A DNA stretch of 64,000 nucleotides from PALSA-612 sp035652235. Lineage in GTDB: Bacteria; Actinomycetota; Thermoleophilia; Gaiellales; Gaiellaceae. The stretch spans positions 124,001 through 188,000 of the forward strand of contig DASREE010000032.1 in the NCBI GenBank assembly GCA_035652235.1. Reading direction: 5' to 3'. The notes under the pieces were generated by a model that searched no databases, was not told where the DNA came from, and worked only from the letters and a program-made list of their open reading frames with translations. The position numbers were made by a program, and so were the translations under genes. Shown here piece after piece: positions 8,901 through 18,388 of this stretch (the stretch's first letter is position 1; the number at the start of each line of letters is the position of its first letter).

Positions 8901-9233
8901 GCGCTGGCGGAGACCGAGGACGAGCTGCGCGAGCTCGAAGCGGCGGTCGAGGACCGCTACGGGCCGCTGCCGGAGCCCGTCTGGAACCTGTTCGCGATTC
9001 AGGAGGCGAAGCTCAAGCTCGCGCAGGCGGGAGCCGACTACCTCGTCTTCCGGGGCGGCCGCCTCGCCGTCGGGCAGCTCGTCCTCGGCTCGGACGACCT
9101 GCGCGCGCTGCGCAAGGCGGTCGGCACCGCCGTGTACAGCTCCGGCACGCGGGAGGTGACGCTCCGCAGCGACACGTTCGACTCGGCGCTCGTCCTGGCT
9201 GATGCTATCCTCGGGCTGCGCCGGGCAGCCTAG
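5961..9233 (+). CDS. mfd: Transcription-repair coupling factor
   Basis: ATP-dependent translocase that removes stalled RNA polymerase and recruits UvrA. At 1090 residues it carries the full domain set. A UvrB-like N-terminus contains GGIVDVYPTTGREPVRIE. The RNA polymerase-interacting CarD-like Tudor domain is at about 433-500 (TGDYVVHEDHGVGRL). The RecG-like motor has Walker A GDVGFGKTEVA near 580, DEEQRFGV near 680 and the arginine-finger region QIRGRVGRS. A C-terminal TRCF domain follows. The GTG start is 6 nt after a TAGACT box (5949-5954), so the mRNA is probably leaderless. mfd followed by mazG and eno is the actinobacterial order. Confidence 0.96.
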   Translation: MAELPVPAVPMDLLPVTAHQPVLAALARELASSERLASFADALPVADARVSEPALPLLLAALQVRLGRGVVCLLADDAEARDAAEAVSWYLGDGHVALMPSRGVTRGSGLEPPPHLVGERFRSLAVLAAGGLVCVSARALSEGLPPPEVRPGPVEVRPGDAPGTDGLAEQLVLAGYERVERVEERGQLAVRGGIVDVYPTTGREPVRIELFGDEVESIRAFSPFTQRALRPLDGAVLYPAAERRLDLAGPGERLAGADGGGERRPYPADVVVPLPVTPDLVWRPQAVRAVWREELGAEPELAPAALLDPLPQGQPFAFEAQRPAIAARGLAEAEQELSGLLRAGNRVVVAFPHRGDALRTQNLLRRVAAALFDPGDELPRESGLLFAVSPARRGFVWRDLGLALLPDTQIFRKRAPRGAVRMGRALQSFADLRTGDYVVHEDHGVGRLLGFETKTVASVTRDYLLLAFRGDDRLYVPHEQIGKVSRYIGADGRAPALSRLGGKAWQLIKSRARTSARELAGDLIRLYAERQQAPGIAYDLSSEWLDRLEASFPYRETDDQEAAIEAVKQDLEAAQPMDRLVCGDVGFGKTEVAVRAAFAVAVNGRQVLLLVPTTVLAQQHWNTFRERFADFPVRVEMVSRFRRPADVKAVLADFAAGRVDVLIGTHRLLSRDVVPSNLGLVIVDEEQRFGVAQKELLRSLRLEVDVLALTATPIPRTLHMSLAGLRDISIIETPPEGRQMIRTHVGEYDEELVKAALERERARGGQSFYLHNRVETIEAAAERLRALCPELRVLVAHGQMRERELEERMVSFLRGDADVLVSTTIIESGLDIPQANTLVVERADLLGLAQLYQIRGRVGRSDVPAHAYLFYPDAAELPAEARARLATLADHTELGSGFSIAMRDLEIRGAGELLGAEQSGHVAALGFELYVELLNEAVAELQGSRRVAPRPVRVDARIDAYVPAGYIDSEALKIDLHRRLALAETEDELRELEAAVEDRYGPLPEPVWNLFAIQEAKLKLAQAGADYLVFRGGRLAVGQLVLGSDDLRALRKAVGTAVYSSGTREVTLRSDTFDSALVLADAILGLRRAA

Positions 9234-9244
9234 GCGCTTTTTCA

Positions 9245-10312
9245 ATGACCGCCCTCCTCCGGAATCGCCGACTCCACGCGCTCGCCGTGTGCTCCGTCGC
9301 GATCGCCGCGCTCGCCGCGGGCTGCGGCGGCAGCGGCTCGTCCGTGCCAAAGGGCGCCGTCGCCGTCGTCGACGGCCAGCAGGTCCCCCAGTCCGACCTC
9401 GACGCCCTCATCGCTCAGACGCGCAGGCAGGCGGAGCTGAACAAGACGACCTTCCCGAAGAAGGACTCGCCGGAGTACAAGCAGCTCCTGCAGCGCGCCG
9501 TCACCTACCTCGTCCAGAAGGTCGAGGTGGAGCAGGAGGCGAAGCGCCAGCACGTGACGGTGACGACGAAGCAGATCGACGACCGGATGAAGCAGATCTA
9601 CGCGCAGTACTACGGCGGCAGCAGGGCGAAGTACCTGGCTGATCTGAAGAAGCGGGGAGTCACCGACGCCCAGGTTCGCGACGACATCGCGCTCCAGCTC
9701 AAGCTCACCGCCCTCACGAACAAGGCGACCGCCTCCGTCAAGGAGACCGACGCCGACGTCCGCAAGTACTACGACGACCACCGAACCGACTTCACCCAGC
9801 CGGAGAGCCGGCAGGTCGCGCACATCCTCGTCAAGACGAAGGCGCTCGCCGACTCGCTCTACCAGCGGCTCCAGCACGGCGCGGACTTCGCCGCGCTCGC
9901 GAAGAAGTACTCGACCGACACGGGCACGAAGTCGCTCGGCGGCAAGCTGACCGTCTGCCGCGGCCCCGGCGCGCAGACGGCGCAGTGCCAGACCGTGGCG
10001 CCGTTCGAGAAGGTCGCCTTCTCGCTCAAGACCGGCGAGGTGTCGAAGCCGGTGCACACCCAGTTCGGCTGGCACGTCATCAAGGCGCTGGCGGACACGA
10101 AGCCGAGCCGCGTCTCGTCGTTCGCCGAGGTGAAGGCGAACCTGCAGCAGCAGCTCCTGCAGGCGAAGAAGAGCGCCGCCGTCAGCGACTGGCAGAAGAA
10201 GTTCCAGGACTTCTACGCGAAACGGGTCGAGTACGCGCACGGGTACGAGCCGACGACCACGGCGACGCCGACGTCGACGGGGCTGATCCCGACCACTCCA
10301 CAGACGGGTTGA
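9245..10312 (+). CDS. Lipoprotein peptidyl-prolyl isomerase, SurA/PrsA-like parvulin
   Basis: An extracytoplasmic foldase. Residues 1-27 form a lipoprotein signal ending in the lipobox LAAGC. A SurA_N-like helical domain (about 38-180) follows, then a PpiC parvulin domain (about 185-300) with VAHILVKTKALAD and FGWHVIKAL. The C-terminal tail is Thr/Pro-rich. It starts 11 nt after mfd, and its stop overlaps the TTG start of mazG. It occupies the position where mycobacteria have another lipoprotein gene near mazG and eno. The substrates are unknown. Confidence 0.88.
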   Translation: MTALLRNRRLHALAVCSVAIAALAAGCGGSGSSVPKGAVAVVDGQQVPQSDLDALIAQTRRQAELNKTTFPKKDSPEYKQLLQRAVTYLVQKVEVEQEAKRQHVTVTTKQIDDRMKQIYAQYYGGSRAKYLADLKKRGVTDAQVRDDIALQLKLTALTNKATASVKETDADVRKYYDDHRTDFTQPESRQVAHILVKTKALADSLYQRLQHGADFAALAKKYSTDTGTKSLGGKLTVCRGPGAQTAQCQTVAPFEKVAFSLKTGEVSKPVHTQFGWHVIKALADTKPSRVSSFAEVKANLQQQLLQAKKSAAVSDWQKKFQDFYAKRVEYAHGYEPTTTATPTSTGLIPTTPQTG

Positions 10313-11078
10313 GCCTGTCCGAGGCGCTGACCGACCTCGACACGCTCGCGCGGCGGCTGCGCCGCGAGTGCCCGTGGGACCGCGAGCAGAGCGCGAGGAC
10401 GATCGTCCCGCACACGATCGAGGAGGCGTACGAGGTCGCCGACGCCGCGCTCGCCGAGGACGACGGCAAGCTCGTCGACGAGCTCGGCGACCTGCTCTTC
10501 CAGGTCTACTTCCTCGCCCTGCTGCTCGAGGAGCGCGGAGCGGGCGACCTGGAGCAGGCGGCGCGGCTGATCCACGCGAAGCTCGTCCGGCGCCACCCGC
10601 ACGTGTTCGGCGACGTCGAGGCGGACACACCGCAGCGGGTGCGGCAGAACTGGGAGCGGATCAAGCGGGAGCAGGAGGGCAGGGAGGGCGTGTTCCACGA
10701 CGTGCCCGCCTCGCTGCCGGCGCTCCTTTTCGCGCGCAAGGTGCAGCGGCGTGCGGCGGCGGTCGGCTTCGAGTACCCGGACGTGGACGGCGCGCTGGCC
10801 GACCTGCACGACGAGCTGGCCGAGCTCGGCCGCGAGCTCGCGCACGGCTCGCCCGAGCGGCGGGCCGCGGAGCTGGGCGACGTCCTGTTCGCCTGCGTCA
10901 ACGTCGCGCGCCGTCTGGGCGCCGACCCCGAGCTCGAGCTGCGCGCCGCCGCGCAGCGGTTCCGCGAGCGGGTCGAGGCGGCGGAGCGGCTGGCGGCGGC
11001 CGACGGAGTCGAATGGACGGGGCTGCCGCTCGCCGAGCAGGACCGCTACTTCGACCGCGCCAAGGAGGCGGAGAGGTC

Positions 11079-11082
<4 letters not shown>
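10309..11082 (+). CDS. mazG: Nucleoside triphosphate pyrophosphohydrolase MazG
   Basis: Hydrolyses (d)NTPs to monophosphates and PPi, a house-cleaning role. Two MazG folds are visible. The first has CPWDREQSA, EEAYEVADA and DELGDLLFQV, which form the metal-binding E-x-x-E / E-x-x-D set. The second, near the C-terminus, has AELGDVLFACVNVAR. The start is TTG 10309, overlapping the upstream stop as TTGA; no in-frame ATG or GTG fits the domain better. The 257-residue length is typical of the two-domain form. The stop overlaps the eno GTG. Confidence 0.92.
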
Positions 11083-12350
<1,268 letters not shown>

Positions 12351-12378
12351 CCGCGGCCCGTCGCTACGCTGCGACGCG

Positions 12379-13794
12379 GTGTCGCATCTCCCCGCCGCCC
12401 GCCGCACGAAGATCGTCGCCACCATCGGCCCCGCCTCCGCCGGGCTCATCCCGGAGCTGATCGAGGCGGGCATGGACGCGGCGCGGCTCAACTTCTCGCA
12501 CGGCACGCACGCCGAGCACGCCGAGCACGCCCGGCTCGTTCGTCGGGCGCAGCGGGAGCTCGGGAAGCCGCTCGCCGTCATCGCCGACCTGCAGGGGCCG
12601 AAGCTGCGCGTCACCGACCTCCCGCAGCCGATCGTGCTCGCCCGCGGGCAGGAGGTCGTCGTCGGCCCCGACGGCGCCGCCGGGAGCAAGGTGGACGTGC
12701 CCGTCAGCCCGTCGGTGATCGGCGACGTGCTCGAGCCGGGTCACGAGGTGCTGATCGACGACGGCCACGTGCGGCTCCGCGTCGAGCGGGTCGAGCGGCC
12801 GCTCGCCGTCTGCTCGGTCGTCGTCGGCGGCCGAGTCGCCTCGCACAAGGGCGTGAACCTGCCGGGCGTGCCGCTGCCCATCCCCTCGCTGACCGCGAAG
12901 GATGTCGCCGACCTCCGCTTCGCGCTCGAGCTCGGGGTCGACTTCGTGGCGCTGTCGTTCGTGCGTTCGGTAGACGACGTGTGCGAGCTGAAGCAGCGGA
13001 TCGAGGAGGCCGGCTCGCCCGCGCGCGTGATCGCGAAGATCGAGAAGGCGGAGGCGCTCGACGAGCTCGACGCGATCATCGCCGAGTCGGCGGCCGTGAT
13101 GGTCGCGCGCGGCGACCTCGGCGTCGAGATCGGACCGGCGTCGGTGCCTCTGCTCCAGAAGCAGATCATCCTCCGCTCGCTCGAGCGCGGCCGCCCCGTG
13201 ATCACGGCGACGCAGATGCTCGAGTCGATGGTGCACGAGGCAGAGCCGACCCGTGCGGAGGCGAGCGACGTGGCGAACGCGGTGCTCGACGGCAGCTCGG
13301 CGCTCATGCTGTCGCAGGAGACGGCGATCGGCGACCACCCCGTCGAGGCGGTGGCGGCGATGGACCAGATCGCGCGAGCGGTGGAGCCGAGCCTCGGCTA
13401 CCGGCATGAGCTTCCGGAGGCGAGCGAGGAGCCGACGGTCGGGCAGGCGCTGTCGAACGCGGCCTGCGACATCGCCGAGGTGCTTCGCGCGCGGGCGATC
13501 GTCGTTCCCACCTACAGCGGGCGAACGGCGTCGGCCGTGGCGCGGCTGCGGCCGCGCCGTCCCATCGCTGCGATCACGCACACGGACACGGCCGCGCAGC
13601 AGATGGCGATCGAGTGGGGGGTGCAGCCGCTCGTCATCCCGCAGGTGCAGGACGTCGAGGAGCTGTGGTCGCGCTCGCTGGCCGCCGCCCGCGGCGCAGG
13701 CGTCGTCGCCGCCGGCGACCGGGTCGTGATCGCCGCCGGCACGAACGTCAACGTGCCGGGGACGACGAACCTGATCCGGGTCGACGTCGCCTGA
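12379..13794 (+). CDS. pyk: Pyruvate kinase
   Basis: Makes pyruvate and ATP from PEP and ADP. The barrel has RRTKIVATIGPAS, ARLNFSHGTH, the catalytic lysine motif IAKIEKAEALDELD, MVARGDLGVEI and TQMLESM. The B domain (about 70-165) and a C-terminal regulatory domain from about 345 are both present. The length is 471 residues. The start is GTG 12379, 8 nt after a TACGCT box at 12365-12370, which suggests its own promoter although eno ends only 28 nt upstream. Confidence 0.97.
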   Translation: MSHLPAARRTKIVATIGPASAGLIPELIEAGMDAARLNFSHGTHAEHAEHARLVRRAQRELGKPLAVIADLQGPKLRVTDLPQPIVLARGQEVVVGPDGAAGSKVDVPVSPSVIGDVLEPGHEVLIDDGHVRLRVERVERPLAVCSVVVGGRVASHKGVNLPGVPLPIPSLTAKDVADLRFALELGVDFVALSFVRSVDDVCELKQRIEEAGSPARVIAKIEKAEALDELDAIIAESAAVMVARGDLGVEIGPASVPLLQKQIILRSLERGRPVITATQMLESMVHEAEPTRAEASDVANAVLDGSSALMLSQETAIGDHPVEAVAAMDQIARAVEPSLGYRHELPEASEEPTVGQALSNAACDIAEVLRARAIVVPTYSGRTASAVARLRPRRPIAAITHTDTAAQQMAIEWGVQPLVIPQVQDVEELWSRSLAAARGAGVVAAGDRVVIAAGTNVNVPGTTNLIRVDVA

Positions 13795-13875
13795 GGGAGC
13801 CGGGAGGAGCGGGCCCGAGGCCCCGCGCGCAGCCGTGCAGGAAGCCCCGGCCTGCCCGCGAAGTCCGCTCGTGCG

Positions 13876-14220
13876 ATGCGTGCACCTGCTCGGCGCCGGC
13901 GGACCGCGCTGCGGCGGAAGCGCCTGTGGGCTCTCCTGCTCGCCGGCTGCTGTCTCGTCGGCTACCTGTACTACCGGCCGGTCAAGGACTACCTGCAGAC
14001 GAGCCGGCAGCTCGCCGCCCGCCGGGCGGAGGTGAAGGCGCTCGCGCACGAGAAGGCCGCGCTCGAGCGGCGGCTGGCCGCATCCGCCTCCGGCAGGACG
14101 CTGATCGAGGAGGCACGCCGGCTGGGGTACGTGAAACCCGGCGAGCACCTGTTCGTCGTTCGCGGCATCCGCTCGTGGCTGAAGGCGCACGAGCACCACC
14201 ACGGTGCGCCTGGACGGTAG
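13876..14220 (+). CDS. ftsB: Septum formation initiator, FtsB/DivIC family
   Basis: Bitopic division protein that joins the FtsQLB-type divisome complex. The 114 residues show a very basic cytoplasmic start, one membrane segment (about 17-33), a coiled coil (about 40-75, LAARRAEVKALAHEKAALE) and the family's C-terminal IEEARRLGYVKPGEHLFVV. The eno-ftsB-DUF501 order seen in actinobacteria is kept here, with pyk inserted. The ATG start is reasonable, but no strong Shine-Dalgarno sequence is visible. Confidence 0.85.
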   Translation: MRAPARRRRTALRRKRLWALLLAGCCLVGYLYYRPVKDYLQTSRQLAARRAEVKALAHEKAALERRLAASASGRTLIEEARRLGYVKPGEHLFVVRGIRSWLKAHEHHHGAPGR

Positions 14221-14254
14221 CCGCGCGACGGCACGGTCCGCCTACGCTGCGGGC

Positions 14255-14761
14255 GTGACCGAGCACGACCGAGCCGCCGTGGCGCGCCAGCTCGGCCGCC
14301 GCCCGCGCGCCTTCCGCCGGGTCGCCGTCCGCTGCCCCTGGGGGCTGCCGGCGGTCACCGAGCAGTGGCCCGTCGACGACGCGGGCGATCCGTTCCCGAC
14401 GACGTACTACCTGACCTGCCGGCACCTCGTGGCGGCGGTGTCGCGGCTCGAGGCGGCCGGAGGCATCGAGCGCTGGAGCCGGGCGGCGCGCGACAATCCT
14501 GCGCTCGCCCGTGACCTGCGCCGCGCGACCGAACGGCAGCGCGAGATCCGGCGAGCGCTGGCGCTGGAGCGCACGGGCAGCGCGGAGGTTCCGGCGGTCG
14601 ACTCCGGGATCGGCGGCGCAGCACGGCCCGAGCGGCTCAAGTGCCTGCACGCGCACGTCGCCTTCGCCCTCGCGCAGCCGGGCTACGAGCTGGGACGGCG
14701 GATCCTGGCCGAGGTCGACCGGCGCTGGCCCGAGGGGCGCTGCTGCTCGGCCGCGACGTGA
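14255..14761 (+). CDS. DUF501 family protein
   Basis: A conserved actinobacterial protein of unknown function, nearly always next to ftsB. Family features are CPWGLPAVTEQWP, PFPTTYYLTCRHL, SRLEAAGGIERW and the C-terminal LKCLHAHVAFALA with Cys and His residues. The length is 168 residues. I prefer GTG 14255, which sits 6 nt after a TACGCT box (14243-14248), over the longer in-frame start at 14204 that overlaps ftsB. The usual next gene, an exopolyphosphatase, is absent here. Confidence 0.85.
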   Translation: MTEHDRAAVARQLGRRPRAFRRVAVRCPWGLPAVTEQWPVDDAGDPFPTTYYLTCRHLVAAVSRLEAAGGIERWSRAARDNPALARDLRRATERQREIRRALALERTGSAEVPAVDSGIGGAARPERLKCLHAHVAFALAQPGYELGRRILAEVDRRWPEGRCCSAAT

Positions 14762-14824
14762 GAGGTCGCGCGGCGACGCGCTGCCCCGGGCCGGCCGCCA
14801 GGCCCTTCGTCTAGCATCGGGCGC

Positions 14825-15145
14825 GTGGCGGAGCGCGCCGTCGAGCTGGCCAGGCAGCACTGGGCGGAGGGCCACCGCAGGCTGCTGGAGGCGAACACCC
14901 GCGAGCCCGCCTGCCACGCACGCCTGCTCGACCAGGTCGAGATCGTGACGGAGGAGCTCCGGCGGCGGATCGGCAAGTCCTTCACCATCGCCGAGCTGGC
15001 CGAGCTGTATGCGCACGCCGACCGGTGGACGCAAGAGGTGATCGCCGAGCGCGGCGCAGGACCAGCCTGGAACGCCTCCGCCGCCACGGCTGCGGACGCG
15101 GCCTTCCACCTCTACGCGCGCGGCGCCCGCGACTACGCGCCGTGA
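14825..15145 (+). CDS. Conserved small protein, function unknown
   Basis: A 106-residue soluble protein, largely helical, with no motif I recognise. One Cys and several His are present, but without metal-site spacing. The GTG start lies 7 nt after TAGCAT (14812-14817), supporting a leaderless transcript. Its stop overlaps the next GTG (GTGA), so it heads a three-gene unit with a small membrane protein and a PAP2 phosphatase. Confidence 0.7.
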   Translation: MAERAVELARQHWAEGHRRLLEANTREPACHARLLDQVEIVTEELRRRIGKSFTIAELAELYAHADRWTQEVIAERGAGPAWNASAATAADAAFHLYARGARDYAP

Positions 15146-15390
15146 TCGACACGGAGCCGCGCGTCCGGGCACGCGGCGAGCGCCGCCGCCGCCGGAGGCC
15201 GTGGCGGCTGCTTCTCGGGCTCGCGCTCGCCGCCGGCGCGTTCGCGCTCGGCGTCGCGCTCGGCGAGGCGCTCCACGACAACCCGACGCCGGGCGGGCGG
15301 CGGACCGAGGAGCGCCAGCTCGGGCCGCTGCCGCTCGGCCCCGCGCGCGAGACCGTGACCGTCACCGTCACCGTCGGCGGCGGCCGGTGA
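15142..15390 (+). CDS. Small single-pass membrane protein
   Basis: 82 residues: a strongly basic N-terminus (RARGERRRRRR), one membrane segment (about 25-43) and an outside tail ending VTVTVTVGGGR. The function is unknown. It overlaps both neighbours by 4 nt (GTGA at each junction), which supports real translation. The Thr/Val repeat tail looks beta-prone. Confidence 0.6.
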   Translation: MIDTEPRVRARGERRRRRRPWRLLLGLALAAGAFALGVALGEALHDNPTPGGRRTEERQLGPLPLGPARETVTVTVTVGGGR

Positions 15391-15920
15391 TCGAGCTCGA
15401 CCGGCGGCTCGAGCGCTGGGTCGTCGAGCACCGTGTCTTCTGGCTCGACCAGGTGTTCGTGTGGCTGTCCAGGCTGGGCACCTTCGGCGGGATCTTCCTC
15501 GCCGTCGCGCTGCTCGCCGCCGTCGTGCGCCGCAAGCCCGAGCTTCTCGTCGTGACGCTCGCCGCCGCGCTCGCCGCCGATGCGCTCGACAGGGGGCTGA
15601 AGGCCGCCGTCGGCCGGGCCCGGCCACCGGCCGGCGCGGTGCCGCCGCCGCTCGTGCGCGTCCCCAGCGACGGGTCGTTCCCGTCCGGGCACGCCGCCGT
15701 CGGCTTCGCCTGCGCCGTGTCGCTCGCGCTCGCCCTCCCGCGCCTGGCCGTACCGCTCCTCCTGCTCGCCGGCGCGATCGCGTACTCGCGCGTGTACCTC
15801 GGTGTCCACTACCCGCTGGACGTGGTCGGCGGCGCCGCCCTCGGCGCGGCCGTGGCTACAGCTCTTCGCCGGCTTGCAGGAGCCCTGACACGATCACGGC
15901 GACCGCCGCCGCCAGGCTGA
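15387..15920 (+). CDS. PAP2-family membrane phosphatase
   Basis: Membrane phosphatase of the PAP2/undecaprenyl-pyrophosphatase type. All three motifs are present: K-x6-RP as KAAVGRARP, PSGH as GSFPSGHA, and SR-x5-H-x3-D as SRVYLGVHYPLD. Five or so membrane helices are predicted in 177 residues. The start is GTG 15387, overlapping the upstream stop. The substrate is not determinable; a lipid pyrophosphate is likely. The 3' end overlaps a convergent membrane protein gene by 65 nt. Confidence 0.88.
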   Translation: MIELDRRLERWVVEHRVFWLDQVFVWLSRLGTFGGIFLAVALLAAVVRRKPELLVVTLAAALAADALDRGLKAAVGRARPPAGAVPPPLVRVPSDGSFPSGHAAVGFACAVSLALALPRLAVPLLLLAGAIAYSRVYLGVHYPLDVVGGAALGAAVATALRRLAGALTRSRRPPPPG

Positions 15921-16338
15921 TCCAGAGACCGACGCCGCGTGTACCCGTCCCCGCGAGCGAGGCGGGGACGGAGACGAGGCGGATGATCACGAACGCCGCC
16001 GCGAGCGCGCCGAGCGCGATCACGAGCAGCGCCTGCGGGACGCTGCGCGGGAAGGCGACGCCGGCGGCGCGGGCGGCAGCCAGGCAGACGACGGCCAGGC
16101 CGATCAGGCAGACGAGCTTCCCGAGCGTGCCGCTGTTCCAGCCGAGCACGGAGACCGTCGGCCCCTCGACGGACGTGCCCGAGTACCAGCCGGTGAACGC
16201 CGACAGCGCCAGCACGAGCCCCGCCACCCAGGTGAAGCGGCCGCCGACGGCGAGCACGCTCGCTCTCGCCTGCACACGGGCCTCGCGGACAACAGGAGGC
16301 GGCGGGAGGTGATGAGAGCGCTCGCTCGGTGCCCTCAC
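15856..16338 (-). CDS. Four-helix membrane protein, function unknown
   Basis: 160 residues with four hydrophobic segments, about 38-58, 73-92, 100-122 and 138-156, and a Pro/Arg-rich cytoplasmic start. The architecture resembles small actinobacterial membrane proteins with an extracellular loop after helix 1 (WYSGTSVEGPTVSVLGWNS). No catalytic motif is visible. It begins 11 nt after the upstream small membrane gene on the same strand, so the two probably form an operon. Its last 65 nt overlap the PAP2 gene in antisense. Confidence 0.7.
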   Translation of the reverse strand: MRAPSERSHHLPPPPVVREARVQARASVLAVGGRFTWVAGLVLALSAFTGWYSGTSVEGPTVSVLGWNSGTLGKLVCLIGLAVVCLAAARAAGVAFPRSVPQALLVIALGALAAAFVIIRLVSVPASLAGTGTRGVGLWISLAAAVAVIVSGLLQAGEEL

Positions 16339-16349
16339 GGCTCGGCCGC

Positions 16350-16604
16350 TCAGACGCCGAAGATGTTCTGGATCTGCTGGAGGATCGCGACTGCGATCAC
16401 CAGCACCGCGAGCAGGAGGCAGGCGAGCACGATCCAGAAGCGGAAGCGGGCCGAGCGACGCTCGCGACGGCGCTCGAGCCTGACCGCCCGTCGCGCCCGG
16501 TGGTAGCGGTAGGCGCGCTCAAGCGCTCGAGGGTCGTGCAGCGGCGGTGCCTCGCGGCCGGGGGGCTGCTCGACGCCCGTCGGTATGCGCGCCGGCTCGC
16601 CCAT
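16350..16604 (-). CDS. Small basic single-pass membrane protein
   Basis: 84 residues: a basic cytoplasmic region rich in Arg (about 28-53) and one C-terminal membrane helix (about 55-78) ending QQIQNIFGV. It looks tail-anchored and the function is unknown. The ATG lies 7 nt from a TACACT box (complement of 16612-16617), a leaderless-type promoter. It is first in an operon with the four-helix protein and diverges from the L,D-transpeptidase. Confidence 0.65.
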   Translation of the reverse strand: MGEPARIPTGVEQPPGREAPPLHDPRALERAYRYHRARRAVRLERRRERRSARFRFWIVLACLLLAVLVIAVAILQQIQNIFGV

Positions 16605-16745
16605 CGGCCGAAGTGTAGAGCTTTTCGCTGCAAACGTGCCCCTTTGGGGCGGACCCGGGCGCCGCGCGCGAGCGGGTCGGAGCGGAAGGCATGCGCCGCC
16701 CGCCGGCGAACGGGCCCGGCGATGCACCGCGGCTACACTGCGGCC

Positions 16746-17867
16746 GTGAAGCGGATCGCCCTCGTCGCGACGGTGGTCGGCGTCGCGCTGGCCGGCCTGC
16801 TCGCGGCCTACGCGCTCGCCGACTCGCCTCCGCCGCCGTCGACGCGTCCCGCCGAGAGCAGGCCGGCGGAGCCCTCCGTACCGGCCGCACCCGACCCGAG
16901 CGGGAGAGAGACGACGCGCACCGCCGCCGCCGCGACCACGACGACGGCGGCGCGGCCGCGAACGCCGGAGCCCCGGCCCTCGACGATCCCCACGGGCGTC
17001 ACGATCGCCGGCGTGCACGTGGGCGGTCTCGCCTACGGCCCCGCGTACTCGGCGGTCTCGGTCTCCGTCCGCTCGCGGCTGGTGCTCGAGCTCGGCGGGC
17101 GCCAGGCGACCGTGTCGCCGTCCCGGCTGGGGACGACGGCGTCCGTCGGCTCGGCCGTCCGCCGGGCGCTCCACGGACGCCCGGGCGCGAAGGTGCGGAT
17201 GACCGTGTCCGTCCGCCGCTCGGCCGTCGAGTCGCTCGTCGCGTCGCTGGCGCGCCGTGACGAGCGCCGTGCCGGCGACGCCCGGGTCGTGCTGCGCCGG
17301 CTGGCGCCGGTCGTCGTGCCGGAACAGGTGGGGCACACGGTGCGCCGGGCCCGCGCCGTGGCGGCGATCGTGCACGCGCTGGTGGCGAACGAGCGCGGCC
17401 CGATCGAGCTGCCCGAGCGGCTCGTCGAGCCGAAGATGAGGGCGTCCTCGTTCCACTCGGTGATCGTCATCCGCCGTGACTCGAACCTTCTCTCCCTCTA
17501 CCGGCAGGCCGCGGTCGGCCAGCCGCTGCGCGTCGTCCGCCGCTTCCGGGTGGCGACCGGTCAGGCAAGCTACCCGACGCCGCTCGGCTCGTTCGAGATC
17601 GTCGTCATGGAGCGAGACCCGTGGTGGTATCCGCCCGACTCGCCCTGGGCGCACGGGGCGACGCCGATCCCGCCCGGGCCCGGAAACCCGCTCGGCACGC
17701 GCTGGATGGGCCTGTCGGCGCCGGGTGTCGGCATCCACGGTACGCCGGACGCTGCCTCGATCGGCTACTCCGCGTCGCACGGCTGCATCCGTATGTACAT
17801 CCCCTCGGCGGAGTGGCTGTACAACCACGTGAGCGTGGGGACGCCGGTGCTGATCGTGCCGGCCTGA
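16746..17867 (+). CDS. L,D-transpeptidase (YkuD domain)
   Basis: Cell-wall cross-linking enzyme forming 3-3 peptide bridges or anchoring proteins to peptidoglycan. A signal anchor (residues 3-23) is followed by a Pro/Thr-rich linker (about 26-80), a beta-rich region and a YkuD domain (about 240-373). The active-site motif is SASHGCIRM, with the nucleophilic Cys near residue 347 and HGTPDAASIGY preceding it. The GTG start is 6 nt after TACACT (16734-16739). An ATG at 16722 would add 8 residues but would lie upstream of that -10 box. The stop overlaps the start of the thioredoxin-like gene. Confidence 0.87.
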   Translation: MKRIALVATVVGVALAGLLAAYALADSPPPPSTRPAESRPAEPSVPAAPDPSGRETTRTAAAATTTTAARPRTPEPRPSTIPTGVTIAGVHVGGLAYGPAYSAVSVSVRSRLVLELGGRQATVSPSRLGTTASVGSAVRRALHGRPGAKVRMTVSVRRSAVESLVASLARRDERRAGDARVVLRRLAPVVVPEQVGHTVRRARAVAAIVHALVANERGPIELPERLVEPKMRASSFHSVIVIRRDSNLLSLYRQAAVGQPLRVVRRFRVATGQASYPTPLGSFEIVVMERDPWWYPPDSPWAHGATPIPPGPGNPLGTRWMGLSAPGVGIHGTPDAASIGYSASHGCIRMYIPSAEWLYNHVSVGTPVLIVPA

Positions 17868-18388
17868 TGGCGGCGAGGGCGAAGCTCGTCGGCCGGGGCC
17901 TCGCGGTGGCGCTCGTCGCCGCGCTGCTCGGGTTGCTCGGCTGGAAGGTCGCGCACGGGAGCGGCAAGACGGCGCAGCCGAAGAACTTCACCCTGGAAAG
18001 GGTCAACGGTACGGGCACGCTCCAGCTCGCCTCGCTTCGGGGCAAGGTGGTCGTGCTCAACTTCTGGGCCTCATGGTGCAACCCGTGCAAGCAGGAGGCG
18101 AGGATCATCGAGGCGGCGTGGAGGCGGTACCGCTCGCGGGGGGTGGTCGTGGTCGGGGTCGACTCGAAGGACTTCGCCGGCGACGCGCGCAGCTTCATGC
18201 GCCGCTACGGGATCACCTACCCGGTCGTCCGCGACGGCGACGGGTCGCTGTGGGGGCCGTACGGCGTGACGGGGCTGCCCGAGACGCGCTTCATCGGGCG
18301 AGACGGCAAGTACGTGGGGAGCCAGATCGACGGGCCGGTGACAGAACAGGTCCTGCGCGCCGGGATCGAGCGCGCCCTGCGGACGTGA
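17867..18388 (+). CDS. Membrane-anchored TlpA/ResA/CcmG-type thiol oxidoreductase
   Basis: Extracytoplasmic thioredoxin-fold protein that reduces apocytochrome c or other periplasmic thiols. An N-terminal membrane anchor spans about 9-26. The active site WASWCNPC has redox Cys 71 and 74, and a cis-Pro region GVTGLPETRFI is present. The length is 173 residues. The ATG overlaps the upstream stop (TGATG style) and the stop overlaps the next GTG, so it is part of a ccmG-ccmH-ccdA unit. Confidence 0.88.
   Translation: MAARAKLVGRGLAVALVAALLGLLGWKVAHGSGKTAQPKNFTLERVNGTGTLQLASLRGKVVVLNFWASWCNPCKQEARIIEAAWRRYRSRGVVVVGVDSKDFAGDARSFMRRYGITYPVVRDGDGSLWGPYGVTGLPETRFIGRDGKYVGSQIDGPVTEQVLRAGIERALRT

Noticed and set aside
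5835..9350. Very long open frame on the minus strand (over 1100 codons) opposite mfd
   Set aside because: Its translation is Arg/Ala/Glu/Val-rich without motifs, and the plus strand encodes a complete Mfd. Long antisense frames are expected at this GC content.
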